Source: Shouchella clausii (GTDB lineage: Bacteria; Bacillota; Bacilli; Bacillales; Bacillaceae_D). Taken from it: a stretch of 64,000 nt of DNA. The position numbers and the translations under genes are program-made. The stretch spans positions 1,240,001 through 1,304,000 of the forward strand of contig NZ_CP019985.1 of assembly GCF_002250115.1 (NCBI RefSeq), read 5' to 3'. A model generated the notes under the pieces. That model was not told where the DNA came from. It searched no databases and saw only the letters and a list, made by a program, of their open reading frames with translations. Below are positions 46,249 through 56,640 of this stretch, in pieces (positions within the stretch are counted from its first letter, which is position 1; every line of letters starts with the position of its first letter).

Positions 46249-47880
46249 TTATTGCTCGTGTTTTTTTCGTTTTGCCCAGGCGTATGAAAACGAGCCTTCA
46301 TAACGAGTGACAGCTCCATTTTCAAGCCAATAGGTGACAGGAAAAAGTTTGTTCAAAAAATAACGGTCATGTGATACTGCGATGATCGTGCCTGCAAAAT
46401 CAGCCAATGCCTCTTCAAGCACTTCTTTTGAGTCTATATCGAGATGGTTAGTCGGTTCATCCAACACGAGCACATTATGCTTTTCGAAAATCAACTGTGC
46501 TAGCCGCAGCCGCATTTTTTCGCCTCCACTTAAATCGGCGACACGCTTAAAAACGTCTTGCCCATAAAACAAAAACCGCGCTAACTGGCCTCGGGCTTCG
46601 CCATCTGCTAAAAGCGCACTGGCGCGGAATGCTTCGAGCACCGTCTGCTTTGGATCAAGTTCTGTGCCATGCTGGGACAAATAGCCTAATGAAACACTAG
46701 CCCCTATTTTGCATTGTCCTGTATCAGGCTCGATCTCCCCTAAAATCAGCTTTAATAGCGTCGACTTCCCCTCTCCATTAGCGCCAACGAGGGCGACTCG
46801 TTCTTGATGGCGCACAGCTAAGTCAACTTGACCAAGCACTTGCCGTTCAGCAAATGTTTTCGAAACGGCTTTTAATTCAACTACGTCTTCGCCACTGCGC
46901 CCTTGCTGCTCAAAAGACAGTTCTACTTTCTTCGTTTGCGGCGGCTTTTTTAGCTCTTCCATCCGCGCCAATGCTTTTTCCATGCTCTTAGCCTGGCGGT
47001 GCATCCCTGCATTAGGCGGATTAGCGCGGTTCGCCCATTCTTTCAGGCGCTTAATCGCTTCCCGCATTTTCTTCATCTTTTTCTGTTGATCCGCGTATTG
47101 CTGGAATTCTCTCATGAGGCGTTCTTCCCGCTCTATTAAATAGCCACTGTAATTGGCTGCATATTGATGCAGCACCCCGTTCTCCATTTCCCATATTTCC
47201 GTTACAGCCGCATCAAGGAAAGCACGGTCATGAGAAATAATGAGCACAGCCCCTGCATAATGGCGCACCCAGTCAGCAAGCCAATCAAACGCGTACAAAT
47301 CAAGATGGTTAGTTGGTTCATCTAGAATGAGTAGATCAGGCTTTTGCAACAATAAACAGGCTAGGCCGACTTTCGTCCGTTCGCCACCGCTAAGAGCCCC
47401 CCAACGTTTCTCAAGCAATCCCGTAATGCCAAGACCTGCGGCAATGCGGCGAATATTGGCCTCATATTCAAAGCCACCAACATCAGCAAACTGCTGCTGT
47501 AAACGGCCGTATTCCTCTAAGACACGTTCTAGCTTGGCTGGTTGCTGCTCGATTGCGAGCACTTCTTCCAATCGCGTCATATGCTCTTTCACTTTTTTTA
47601 TATCGCTAAATACCGTTTCTAGTATCGTGTAGACACAACTATCTGGCGAATAGGTAGGTGCTTGGGCTAACATGCCTTTCGCCAGTCCTTTTCGCCAGCC
47701 GACCTCGCCAGTCGCAGGGGGTTCTAGTCCTGCAAGGATGCGGGCCAGCGTTGTCTTCCCCTCGCCATTCCGCCCGACGAGGCCAATGCGGGCACCGCTT
47801 TTGATTTCCATTGACAGGTTCGCAAACACTTGTGTAGCGCCATATGATTGGCTGACATGATTGGCATAACAAAGAATCAC
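46249..47880 (-). CDS. ABC-F family ATPase (ribosome-associated, possible antibiotic resistance)
   Basis: The 543-residue soluble protein has two ABC domains: Walker A GRNGEGKT (36-43) and GANGEGKST, signatures LSGGERTK and LSGGEKMRL, and LDEPTNHLD in both. A basic inter-domain linker rich in K, R and M follows the first domain, which in ABC-F proteins reaches into the ribosomal E/P site. No membrane segments. The GTG at 47880 has AGGAGG 8 bp upstream. A leader peptide, an intrinsic terminator and an RBS-sequestering hairpin precede it, the arrangement typical of drug-inducible ABC-F resistance genes. The drug is not predictable. Confidence 0.88.
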   Translation of the reverse strand: MILCYANHVSQSYGATQVFANLSMEIKSGARIGLVGRNGEGKTTLARILAGLEPPATGEVGWRKGLAKGMLAQAPTYSPDSCVYTILETVFSDIKKVKEHMTRLEEVLAIEQQPAKLERVLEEYGRLQQQFADVGGFEYEANIRRIAAGLGITGLLEKRWGALSGGERTKVGLACLLLQKPDLLILDEPTNHLDLYAFDWLADWVRHYAGAVLIISHDRAFLDAAVTEIWEMENGVLHQYAANYSGYLIEREERLMREFQQYADQQKKMKKMREAIKRLKEWANRANPPNAGMHRQAKSMEKALARMEELKKPPQTKKVELSFEQQGRSGEDVVELKAVSKTFAERQVLGQVDLAVRHQERVALVGANGEGKSTLLKLILGEIEPDTGQCKIGASVSLGYLSQHGTELDPKQTVLEAFRASALLADGEARGQLARFLFYGQDVFKRVADLSGGEKMRLRLAQLIFEKHNVLVLDEPTNHLDIDSKEVLEEALADFAGTIIAVSHDRYFLNKLFPVTYWLENGAVTRYEGSFSYAWAKRKKHEQ

Positions 47881-47887
47881 GTTTCAT

Positions 47888-47987
47888 TCCTCCTATTGAT
47901 AGTAGGAAGAGACTTGTGTACACCAAAAAGACGGCAGAGAAATTCTCCGCCGCCTCAATCCGTATGCGAGTAGAAATGTCTCTTCCT
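47888..47987 (-). promoter_or_regulatory. attenuator and RBS-sequestering leader of the ABC-F gene
   Basis: On the minus strand there are three elements. A GGCGGCGGAGA/TCTCTGCCGTC stem (47930-47954) is followed by TTTTT, forming an intrinsic terminator. TCTTCCTA/TAGGAGGA (47903-47910 with 47888-47895) hides the ribosome-binding site. AGGAAGAGAC (47978-47987) pairs perfectly with GTCTCTTCCT (47904-47913) and competes with the RBS hairpin. Ribosome stalling in the upstream leader frame could choose between them. Confidence 0.7.
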
Positions 47988-47998
47988 AATGGTTTTTC

Positions 47999-48118
47999 CT
48001 ATGCCGTTGCGTAAAAAAGGACAGACTGGTCCAATTTTGCAACAACAGCGGAAAAAATAGCCTGACAAATCCACAAATAGGCGCGAAACTTTGCCTGGCT
48101 GCCATTAAAAAGATCCAT
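47999..48118 (-). CDS. 39-residue leader peptide upstream of the ABC-F gene
   Basis: An ATG with a near-ideal AAAGGAGGTGAG site opens a frame for MDLFNGSQAKFRAYLW, then ICQAIFSAVVAK and a C-terminal LDQSVLFYATA before a TAG. It ends 12 bp before the first pairing element of the attenuator. A short, hydrophobic, well-translated frame at this position fits a ribosome-stalling leader as known for vmlR- and lsa-like genes; no homologue is recognised. Confidence 0.65.
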   Translation of the reverse strand: MDLFNGSQAKFRAYLWICQAIFSAVVAKLDQSVLFYATA

Positions 48119-48148
48119 GTTCTACTCACCTCCTTTATCATTACTGCT

Positions 48149-48177
48149 AGCGTAATGGAAGAAGGCAAAAATGTAAA
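48149..48177 (-). promoter_or_regulatory. SigA-type promoter of the leader-ABC-F transcript
   Basis: On the minus strand TTTACA and TACGCT are separated by 17 bp, about 31 bp upstream of the leader start codon. Confidence 0.6.
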
Positions 48178-48243
48178 GCATTCTATTTCTAAAACGGGAG
48201 GTAGTTGCCTTTCTATCTCTTTAGGCAGCGCTTTCAAACAACT

Positions 48244-49248
48244 TTAAGGCGAAATAACCCCGACTCCGGCGTTCGCCCGCACTACATCCTTCACTTGGTT
48301 TACAGGCGTTGCTTGATAGCTGTATGGTGGATTATAAGTCGTTGTCGAGACAGTTGGCTGCTCGCCAGTCGAAGAAACATAGCGATTATTGACCAGATGC
48401 CAATACCCGATTTCCTTGCTGTCTCGGCTTACAATTGGATTGTTTGCCCTTTCAAAATAGTTTTCCTCGATTCGTACTTGAGCCCCCATCCGAGAATTGA
48501 TCCCTGTCTCTCTAATATCTGCGTAGTAATTGCTGAAAATATGGGCTTCGCCAAAACGAACAGAAGGCACACGAGAATTCAAGTTTTCAAAGTAATTATT
48601 GTGGAACGTGATTTTTCGTCCGTATGAATCGCTGTCAGACGAACCCATCAGCATCGACTTCCAGCTGTCGTGTACATAGTTCCATGAAAAAGTAATGTAA
48701 TCAGCATCCCGTTTCACATCAAACAATCCATCATAATAGTCCTTATGCACATCAAGGCTATTATAGAGTTCGTTATGGTCCACCCAAATGTTTTTGGACG
48801 GGCCTTCAATGCTGATTGCATCTTTATCGCCTGTATTCACATGATGGATTTTCAAATTGCGGATGATCACGTTATTGGCCCGCCATACTTTAATGCCAAT
48901 TCCGTTAAGCTCCCCATTTGTTCCTACTCCTAACAAAGACACATCATTGACATCTTTAATGTCAATCTTGCTCGCCGATGTGTTTGCAGGCGTGATCGTT
49001 CCGTCTATATAAATGGTTAAAGGCGTGTTCGCCTTTTTATTTTTTAGCGCGGCTATCAATTGGTCACCGGTAGAAACGGTTACAACATCTCCTCCAGCAC
49101 CCCCTGTAGTCCCTCCATTAAGAGTGGCAAACCCTTGCATTGAAAAATTAACATTGGCTGCTTCAGCCCCTTCTTGCCCATACGCTGGTACGGAAAAAGC
49201 ACCAAACGCCAGCAAAAACGCAACCATGAACGACCACAACTTTCTCAA
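48244..49248 (-). CDS. pel: secreted pectate lyase, polysaccharide lyase family 1
   Basis: The 334-residue protein has a signal peptide ([24 protein letters not shown], cleavage about residue 24) and a parallel beta-helix with PL1 hallmarks. [12 protein letters not shown] and [21 protein letters not shown] carry the calcium aspartates, and [20 protein letters not shown] the catalytic arginine. It cleaves polygalacturonate by beta-elimination. The TTG start at 49248 has AGGGGA 6 bp upstream. It is divergent from an HTH regulator. Alkaliphilic bacilli commonly secrete such enzymes. Confidence 0.94.
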   Translation of the reverse strand: MRKLWSFMVAFLLAFGAFSVPAYGQEGAEAANVNFSMQGFATLNGGTTGGAGGDVVTVSTGDQLIAALKNKKANTPLTIYIDGTITPANTSASKIDIKDVNDVSLLGVGTNGELNGIGIKVWRANNVIIRNLKIHHVNTGDKDAISIEGPSKNIWVDHNELYNSLDVHKDYYDGLFDVKRDADYITFSWNYVHDSWKSMLMGSSDSDSYGRKITFHNNYFENLNSRVPSVRFGEAHIFSNYYADIRETGINSRMGAQVRIEENYFERANNPIVSRDSKEIGYWHLVNNRYVSSTGEQPTVSTTTYNPPYSYQATPVNQVKDVVRANAGVGVISP

Positions 49249-49281
49249 ATCTCATCCCCTGCTTTCTTTTATTTTTTCTAC

Positions 49282-49299
49282 TCAACAACCGACTTCCAT
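49282..49299 (-). CDS. possible 5-codon minicistron before the pectate lyase gene
   Basis: On the minus strand ATGGAAGTCGGTTGTTGA (MEVGC) is preceded 5 bp upstream by a perfect AAAGGAGG, stronger than the site of the pel gene itself. It lies 33 bp before the pel start. It may be a leader that controls pel translation or message stability, or chance. Confidence 0.35.
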   Translation of the reverse strand: MEVGC

Positions 49300-49352
49300 A
49301 CTTGCCTCCTTTCATTTGTAAATCATGCTCAGTTTATTACACAGCTTGCTAT

Positions 49353-49371
49353 AACCATGATAATCATTCTC
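49353..49371. promoter_or_regulatory. candidate Fur box between pel and the HTH regulator gene
   Basis: The 12-bp core ATGATAATCATT is identical to the Fur box core, and the whole 19-mer matches at about 15 positions. It lies about 105 bp upstream of pel and 200 bp upstream of the regulator gene. Confidence 0.5.
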
Positions 49372-49571
49372 TCAGAACCCATTCAAAGCTGATTGTCCAC
49401 TGGCTTTTTTCGTTATTTTCTTACTCAGACAATCGAGTCGTTATCGGCTGTTTTAGAGATTTTTGTACTGGCAATACAGTTGCAATTTTGTTTCTCAATA
49501 GGTAGAATAGATGCTACTGTTAATTTAAAAAAATAAATCGACTTGCATATTTACAAAAATGAGGGGTCATC

Positions 49572-50039
49572 ATGCAAAATTATGAAATTATGGACATTAC
49601 GTTAAAACAACAAAAAATCATATCCGATCCTTTGCGTGGGCAAATTATCAGTTTGCTCGCAGAAAAACCGATGACTTCAAAGCAAACAGCCGTTGAGCTA
49701 GGAAAGAACCCTGGAACAATTTATTACCATATTAAGCAATTGTATGAACATGGCATTCTGGAACTCGACCATGTGGAAACAGTAAAAGGAATTGTCGAAA
49801 AGTATTATAAAGCGAAAACGACTTTGTTCAGGGGACCTGGGGGAATAGGGGAAGAACACCGTGTGAAAAATAGGACGCCTTTATACTTATCCGATACGTT
49901 AATGGATGAAATGCAGGAAGAGATGTACCAGCTCTTTAAAAAATACGGCAAAAAAGCACGTGCCGATAAAACCGCGCAAATCCCGTGCATGGTTGAATTT
50001 TCTATCACCGAGATAAAAGAAGAAGACAAAGGTGAGTGA
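49572..50039 (+). CDS. ArsR-like winged-helix transcriptional regulator
   Basis: The 155-residue protein has an N-terminal helix-turn-helix (SDPLRGQIISLLAEKPMTSKQTAVELGKNPGTIYYHIKQLYEHGILELDH) of the HTH_20/ArsR type and a C-terminal helical region, ending in an acidic tail. GAGGGG precedes the ATG. No metal-binding CxC motif is present, so it is not a classical metal sensor. No partner gene lies downstream; the divergent pel gene is the only obvious candidate target. Confidence 0.8.
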   Translation: MQNYEIMDITLKQQKIISDPLRGQIISLLAEKPMTSKQTAVELGKNPGTIYYHIKQLYEHGILELDHVETVKGIVEKYYKAKTTLFRGPGGIGEEHRVKNRTPLYLSDTLMDEMQEEMYQLFKKYGKKARADKTAQIPCMVEFSITEIKEEDKGE

Positions 50040-50050
50040 CGGCACTCACA

Positions 50051-50089
50051 AAAGAACCAGTCGGCCGGCAACTCGGTCAACTGGTTCTT
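50051..50089. terminator. bidirectional terminator between the HTH gene and metS
   Basis: AAAGAACCAGT and ACTGGTTCTTCTTT pair across a 17-base loop. It serves convergent genes on both sides. Confidence 0.75.
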
Positions 50090-50110
50090 CTTTGTATGAT
50101 TAGGCAAATA

Positions 50111-52360
<2,250 letters not shown>

Positions 52361-52369
52361 CTTATCCAA

Positions 52370-52399
52370 AATATAGCCAATCATACATCACTTTGTCAA
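52370..52399 (-). promoter_or_regulatory. SigA promoter of the metS T-box transcript
   Basis: On the minus strand TTGACA (52394-52399) and TATATT (52370-52375) are separated by 18 bp. The -35 overlaps the herA stop codon region. Confidence 0.7.
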
Positions 52400-54228
52400 G
52401 CCTGGTCATACAACGTCGCAAATGGTGTTTTCTCTTTTTTAAGCCTTCCTTCCCTGCATAACCGTTCAAGTTCGTCTTTCCACTCAGAGACATCCCATGC
52501 TTTGGACGCTTGTTTGTTTAATGCATCCAGCTTTTGCATCACATGCATTTCCGCCATCGGCAAAAAGTCCGCTAATGCAGCGATAACTTCTTCATCGTCT
52601 GCTGCATTCATTTGCTCAAGCTCATCAAATGGATTCATCGTATGGGGACTCGTTGAGTGGGCTAGCCTTATCCGAACCGCCATTGTCCGGCCGATGATCG
52701 CCGATGAAACAAACACATCGCCTGACCGCAAATAGGGAAGACGCTTGCCTTCTTCCGCTGTTAAGTCGGTTTCTTCCTTAATCGTTTGAATGTCTGTTCC
52801 CCGCACTGTACGAAAAACAAATTTTGAATTGAGCTGTGCCGTAATCGTTTCATCGAGCAACGTTGGTCGTTGCGTTGCGAAGATTAGAAACGTCCCATAC
52901 TTCCGTCCTTCTTGGGCAATTTCCTTTAACACTGACTTGGCTGGCGCATCAAAGCCTTTCGGGGCAAAATTGTGCGCTTCATCGGTCACAATGACAAAAG
53001 GCGGAAAAAATTGGGCTTGTTGCTGCTGGAGCTTCGCATCTTTATAAGAGCGTCTTTTTGAATAAAGCGTACCAATGACATAGCTGGAGAACACTTGCAG
53101 CAACCAAACAGCCCCTTGGACGACAACGAGCTTGCCACTATGGATGCCGTGCTCAATGGCACGGATATTTTGTTGGAAAAGCCCTGCTTGGTTGAGCCGG
53201 TGCAAGCGCCATTGGATCCCTTTTACAGATGACGGCGGCAAACTGCCAAACTGGTCTAACAACTTTTTAAAGGTGCCGTATCTGGCTATTTCATCCCGGG
53301 ACATGCCGCCGTCATGGAGCATGCCGTCTATTTTCTGTTTGCCCATATCGAGTGCTTCTATTAAATTAGCAACGCGGTCGGAAAACGATTGGTAACTGTC
53401 TTTCTTTTTATGGAGTGTTTGCACAACATTGACCATCGACTCTGTCAACGATCCAGCAGCTCCGAGAAGCCTTTCGATGTCCCTTGTCGACAAGGCGGAG
53501 AAATCGACACCGACATCGCGGCCGATTTGTACGACTTCATAGCGGGAGTCGTAATCAACCTGACCTTTATGAGCTTCGGTTTTGCCTGAAAAATTCATTT
53601 CAAAATGGGGATCAAACACGAGCGCTGGAATTTTTAGCTTCATTAATTCCTCAAGCATCACCCGCAAACCGAATGATTTCCCTGACCCCGAGCCACCAAA
53701 TACGCCAATGTGGGGATATTGCTGCATCGCGCGAATGTCAAAAATAAACGGGACACCCTGTTGTGCCGTTGTCTTACCTTGTTCGTGCATAAGCATGAGC
53801 CCTTGTAAATGCTCAGGAATCGTTTCGGCGATAAAGTCAGTCGACTTCACTTCCCCGAGAACCATCCCTTTCTCTGGCCCTGTCGTCAACAGCAAATGCT
53901 CGATTTCACTGAACTCAGGATGGCGCACTGCTGCCCCTGTTTGGATTGGCTTTTGGGCCTCTTCAAACAAGCGCACTTTAGCTAGGTGGATATCGTCTTG
54001 GCCAATATCGTACCCAATCGCTTCGAGTGTTTCCAGTACGTCGCGGTCGACTAACCCTTTGTCCATTCCCATTGGAATATAGCGATTGTAGGAAAATGTT
54101 TCGACGACTTCCCCCTTTGGCTTAAACAGTTCGTCGTCTTCAATGACTAGCATTTCATTCATGCGGAACTTATGGGTTTTTGAAGCAACATGGACTTCAT
54201 GCTGCGTCGTGACACCAACCACTTGCAT
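52396..54228 (-). CDS. herA: HerA-family hexameric DNA-pumping ATPase
   Basis: The 610-residue protein has an N-terminal HAS-barrel-like domain and a FtsK/HerA ATPase core: Walker A GGSGSGKS (178-185), Walker B IVTDEAHNF (413-421) and KYGTFLIFATQRP (443-455). HerA pumps DNA into the NurA nuclease for end resection. It lies 15 bp downstream of nurA in one operon. It has no FtsK membrane segments or gamma domain, and no conjugation genes are near, so FtsK or VirB4 is unlikely. Confidence 0.9.
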   Translation of the reverse strand: MQVVGVTTQHEVHVASKTHKFRMNEMLVIEDDELFKPKGEVVETFSYNRYIPMGMDKGLVDRDVLETLEAIGYDIGQDDIHLAKVRLFEEAQKPIQTGAAVRHPEFSEIEHLLLTTGPEKGMVLGEVKSTDFIAETIPEHLQGLMLMHEQGKTTAQQGVPFIFDIRAMQQYPHIGVFGGSGSGKSFGLRVMLEELMKLKIPALVFDPHFEMNFSGKTEAHKGQVDYDSRYEVVQIGRDVGVDFSALSTRDIERLLGAAGSLTESMVNVVQTLHKKKDSYQSFSDRVANLIEALDMGKQKIDGMLHDGGMSRDEIARYGTFKKLLDQFGSLPPSSVKGIQWRLHRLNQAGLFQQNIRAIEHGIHSGKLVVVQGAVWLLQVFSSYVIGTLYSKRRSYKDAKLQQQQAQFFPPFVIVTDEAHNFAPKGFDAPAKSVLKEIAQEGRKYGTFLIFATQRPTLLDETITAQLNSKFVFRTVRGTDIQTIKEETDLTAEEGKRLPYLRSGDVFVSSAIIGRTMAVRIRLAHSTSPHTMNPFDELEQMNAADDEEVIAALADFLPMAEMHVMQKLDALNKQASKAWDVSEWKDELERLCREGRLKKEKTPFATLYDQA

Positions 54229-54243
54229 CGTTGTTTCCTCCTT

Positions 54244-55188
54244 TTAATAAGGCCTGCTTTGCCGCATTTTTGTAAAAAACTGCTTACGAACATCGGGATC
54301 TAAATATTGTTCAACCAACCCTTCGACAAGCTGGTCCGTTATGCGGATTTCTTTGTCAATGTAATCAAGCCAAAGAGGAATGCCCCGGCCTTCTTTTGGT
54401 GTAAGCGTACAAAGCAAATCGCCGACAAACGCCATATGTGGCGCTTGTTCTTCAAGCATATCAAATCCGGTGATCGCCGGCGTTGCCCCAAGCCTCATCC
54501 AAACGGACGTTAAGCCTGCTTTATGTTGGATATCTTCAAGGTAAACCATTTCATTTTGGTTTAACACGCCAAACAGCAAGTCTCTGTCATAAGAATACGG
54601 GTTCTTCGCAAATGAGGCAAAGGCCGGCAACTGAACTAAATTTTCCGTTGTGATTTCTTCTGATACGCCAACAAGCAACGTATCGTTTTTTAACGCAAGC
54701 GCCCGCAATGCTTCCCATTCCTCTGGGGCGTCGATCCGATAATGGTAGAGCGCTCCGTCCATGAGCATGACGCGTATATCTTCTGCTTCAAGCAAGCGAG
54801 TAGCCGCTTCCAGCTCCAACTTGGCAAGTAAATACGAGCGGCGGTTGCCTGAAGACTCATCTTGTTCCTCCAACAGTGGCACATACAAATCAGAAGCCCA
54901 TTGTTCCTTTCCATCTGTTGTTTTCGCTAGCGCTTGAAAAAAATAAAGTACATGTGGTGGCTCGCCATTTGTTTGGTTGACCGAGCCGTCAGCGCCGCCA
55001 ATTTTCCGACCTTCTAAAAGATCAACGAGGTGGCTTGCCGAAATTGTCTCCATTTGTCGAATAAGCGTTGCCGACTTCCTCAAATTTTGTCGAATCAAAT
55101 CTTTTTGACTATGACTATTTGAATACTGCTTTTTTAAAAGGTTGTTAGATTGCTTTAATTTGGAAATTATTTCTTCGTTTAAATCCAT
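54244..55188 (-). CDS. nurA: NurA-domain nuclease
   Basis: The 314-residue protein matches the NurA fold. GGADGSVNQ near residue 64-72 and MLMDGALYHYRI near 141-152 hold aspartates of the RNase H-like active site, KLELEAATRLL near 123 supplies further acids, and LDYIDKEIRITDQLVEGLV closes the domain. NurA is a 5'-3' nuclease that works inside a HerA ring. AAAGGAGG precedes the ATG. The gene is divergent from abrB. Confidence 0.87.
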   Translation of the reverse strand: MDLNEEIISKLKQSNNLLKKQYSNSHSQKDLIRQNLRKSATLIRQMETISASHLVDLLEGRKIGGADGSVNQTNGEPPHVLYFFQALAKTTDGKEQWASDLYVPLLEEQDESSGNRRSYLLAKLELEAATRLLEAEDIRVMLMDGALYHYRIDAPEEWEALRALALKNDTLLVGVSEEITTENLVQLPAFASFAKNPYSYDRDLLFGVLNQNEMVYLEDIQHKAGLTSVWMRLGATPAITGFDMLEEQAPHMAFVGDLLCTLTPKEGRGIPLWLDYIDKEIRITDQLVEGLVEQYLDPDVRKQFFTKMRQSRPY

Positions 55189-55314
55189 TTTTCCTTTCCT
55201 CCTTTCTAAGACACTACCTCTGTTAAACCATTGCTATTACAGGATTATTCTTTCCAATGCACTACCGGGGCGCACAAGTTTTCACAAAATATGCGATTTT
55301 TTATATAAATTTGT

Positions 55315-55343
55315 TTGACTTGTTTTGGAAATATTGTTATTCT
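55315..55343 (+). promoter_or_regulatory. SigA promoter of abrB
   Basis: TTGACT (55315-55320) and TATTCT (55338-55343) are separated by 17 bp. The start of transcription should fall near 55350, leaving a leader of about 90 nt. AbrB is autorepressed in B. subtilis. Confidence 0.65.
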
Positions 55344-55361
55344 TAGATTACTATAGAATTA

Positions 55362-55368
55362 TGTCGAA
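55362..55368 (+). promoter_or_regulatory. Spo0A box downstream of the abrB promoter
   Basis: TGTCGAA is a perfect 0A box about 12 bp past the predicted transcription start, the same place where phosphorylated Spo0A represses abrB in B. subtilis. A weaker inverted TGTCATA follows at about 55372. Confidence 0.7.
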
Positions 55369-55442
55369 TTATGACACATACAGAGTCCGTTTATTTTTCG
55401 TAAATAAGCGCACACCACCATATTTGAGGAGGAAATCTAAGA

Positions 55443-55727
55443 ATGAAATCTACAGGAATTGTACGCAAAGTGGATGAACTAGGTCGTGTTGTCATTCCCA
55501 TCGAACTGAGACGTACATTGGAAATCGCCGAAAAAGACGCGTTGGAAATTTATGTCGACAATGACCGCATCATTCTCAAGAAGTATAAAGCTAACATGAC
55601 TTGCCAAGTAACTGGCGAAGTGTCTGATGACAACCTATCACTCGCAAACGGCAAGATCATTCTTAGTCCTCAAGGTGCCGAAGCAATCATTGGCCAACTG
55701 CAAGAATATGTCGCTAAAAAATCATAA
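55443..55727 (+). CDS. abrB: transition state regulator AbrB
   Basis: The 94-residue protein has the AbrB swapped-hairpin DNA-binding domain (MKSTGIVRKVDELGRVVIPIELRRTLEIAEKDALEIYVDNDRIILKKY) with the conserved arginines, and a C-terminal oligomerisation region (KIILSPQGAEAIIGQLQEYV). AbrB represses many stationary-phase genes during exponential growth. GAGGAGG precedes the ATG. Spo0A control is supported by the perfect 0A box downstream of the promoter. Confidence 0.98.
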   Translation: MKSTGIVRKVDELGRVVIPIELRRTLEIAEKDALEIYVDNDRIILKKYKANMTCQVTGEVSDDNLSLANGKIILSPQGAEAIIGQLQEYVAKKS

Positions 55728-55740
55728 GCATGACGCTTTT

Positions 55741-55767
55741 AAAACCTGCCTCTTATGTGCAGGTTTT
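55741..55767. terminator. terminator between abrB and rsmI
   Basis: AAAACCTGC and GCAGGTTTT pair around CTCTTATGT and are followed by TTG and a second T-run. It lies 14 bp past the abrB stop and just beyond the convergent rsmI stop. Confidence 0.85.
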
Positions 55768-55773
55768 TTGTTT

Positions 55774-56640
55774 TTAGTGCTGATGGTACATTTGGTAAAT
55801 TTGCCGTTTCGGAACCCCACGATCAACAGCTACTTGCTTAATCGCGTCTTTTTGGCTTAAGCCAATGGCGATATAATGATCCACATGCGCTGTTTCACTT
55901 AACGATGCCCACCATTGTTCTTGCTCTTCATTTGCTTGTTGGCTAGCCCCTTCTACAACTAAACAAAACTCCCCTTTGATCGTCCCTGTTTCTGTCCAAG
56001 CGACCGCTTCACTTAGGAGACCACGCTGATACTCTTCAAATTTCTTAGTCAGTTCCCGGCCAATGGCGATTTCCCTGTCGCCAAACGCTTCGTACATCGC
56101 TGCTAACGTCTGGCTAAGGCGGTGTGGCGCTTCGTAAAACAACATGGTTTCGTTTGCTGTGGCCAAACGGGCTAACGCTTCCTTCCGATCTTTTTTCCCT
56201 CGCGGCAAGAAACCGTGGAAAGCAAATTGCTTAGCCGGCAAGCCTGAAGCGACCAAAGCAGTCAGCGCTGCATTTGCCCCAGGCAAAGCGACAACTGGAA
56301 TGCCTGCATCAATGCAAAGCTTGGCAAGCGCTTCACCAGGGTCGGAAATTCCGGGCATGCCTGCATCACTGACAAGAGCAATTGTTTTTCCCTTCTCCAT
56401 TTCCGCTAAAAGGTCAGCGCCGGCTTGCTTTTGATTATGCTCATGATAGCTGACTAGCGGCGTATGAATGTCAAAGTGAGCCGTAAGTTTCCGAGTTTGC
56501 CTTGTATCTTCAGCGGCAATTAAATCGGCTTCTTTCAATATCCGAATTCCGCGGAATGTCATGTCCTCCAAGTTGCCAATTGGCGTCGGCACTAAATAAA
56601 GGCACCCAGCAGCGTGCTGGAAACTTTTTTGCTCTTTCAT
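55774..56640 (-). CDS. rsmI: 16S rRNA (cytidine1402-2'-O)-methyltransferase
   Basis: RsmI methylates C1402 of 16S rRNA. The 288-residue protein shows YLVPTPIGNLEDMTFRGIRILKEADLIAAEDTRQTRKL, VSYHEHNQ, ALVSDAGMPGISDPGEAL and FHGFLPRGKKDRKEAL, all typical of the family. It overlaps the GIY-YIG gene by 4 bp, forming the conserved yabB-yazA-yabC string. Confidence 0.97.
   Translation of the reverse strand: MKEQKSFQHAAGCLYLVPTPIGNLEDMTFRGIRILKEADLIAAEDTRQTRKLTAHFDIHTPLVSYHEHNQKQAGADLLAEMEKGKTIALVSDAGMPGISDPGEALAKLCIDAGIPVVALPGANAALTALVASGLPAKQFAFHGFLPRGKKDRKEALARLATANETMLFYEAPHRLSQTLAAMYEAFGDREIAIGRELTKKFEEYQRGLLSEAVAWTETGTIKGEFCLVVEGASQQANEEQEQWWASLSETAHVDHYIAIGLSQKDAIKQVAVDRGVPKRQIYQMYHQH

Noticed and set aside
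52396-54228. Possibility that the HerA-like gene belongs to a conjugative or integrative element
   Set aside because: No relaxase, coupling protein, integrase, direct repeats or base-composition shift is visible around it.
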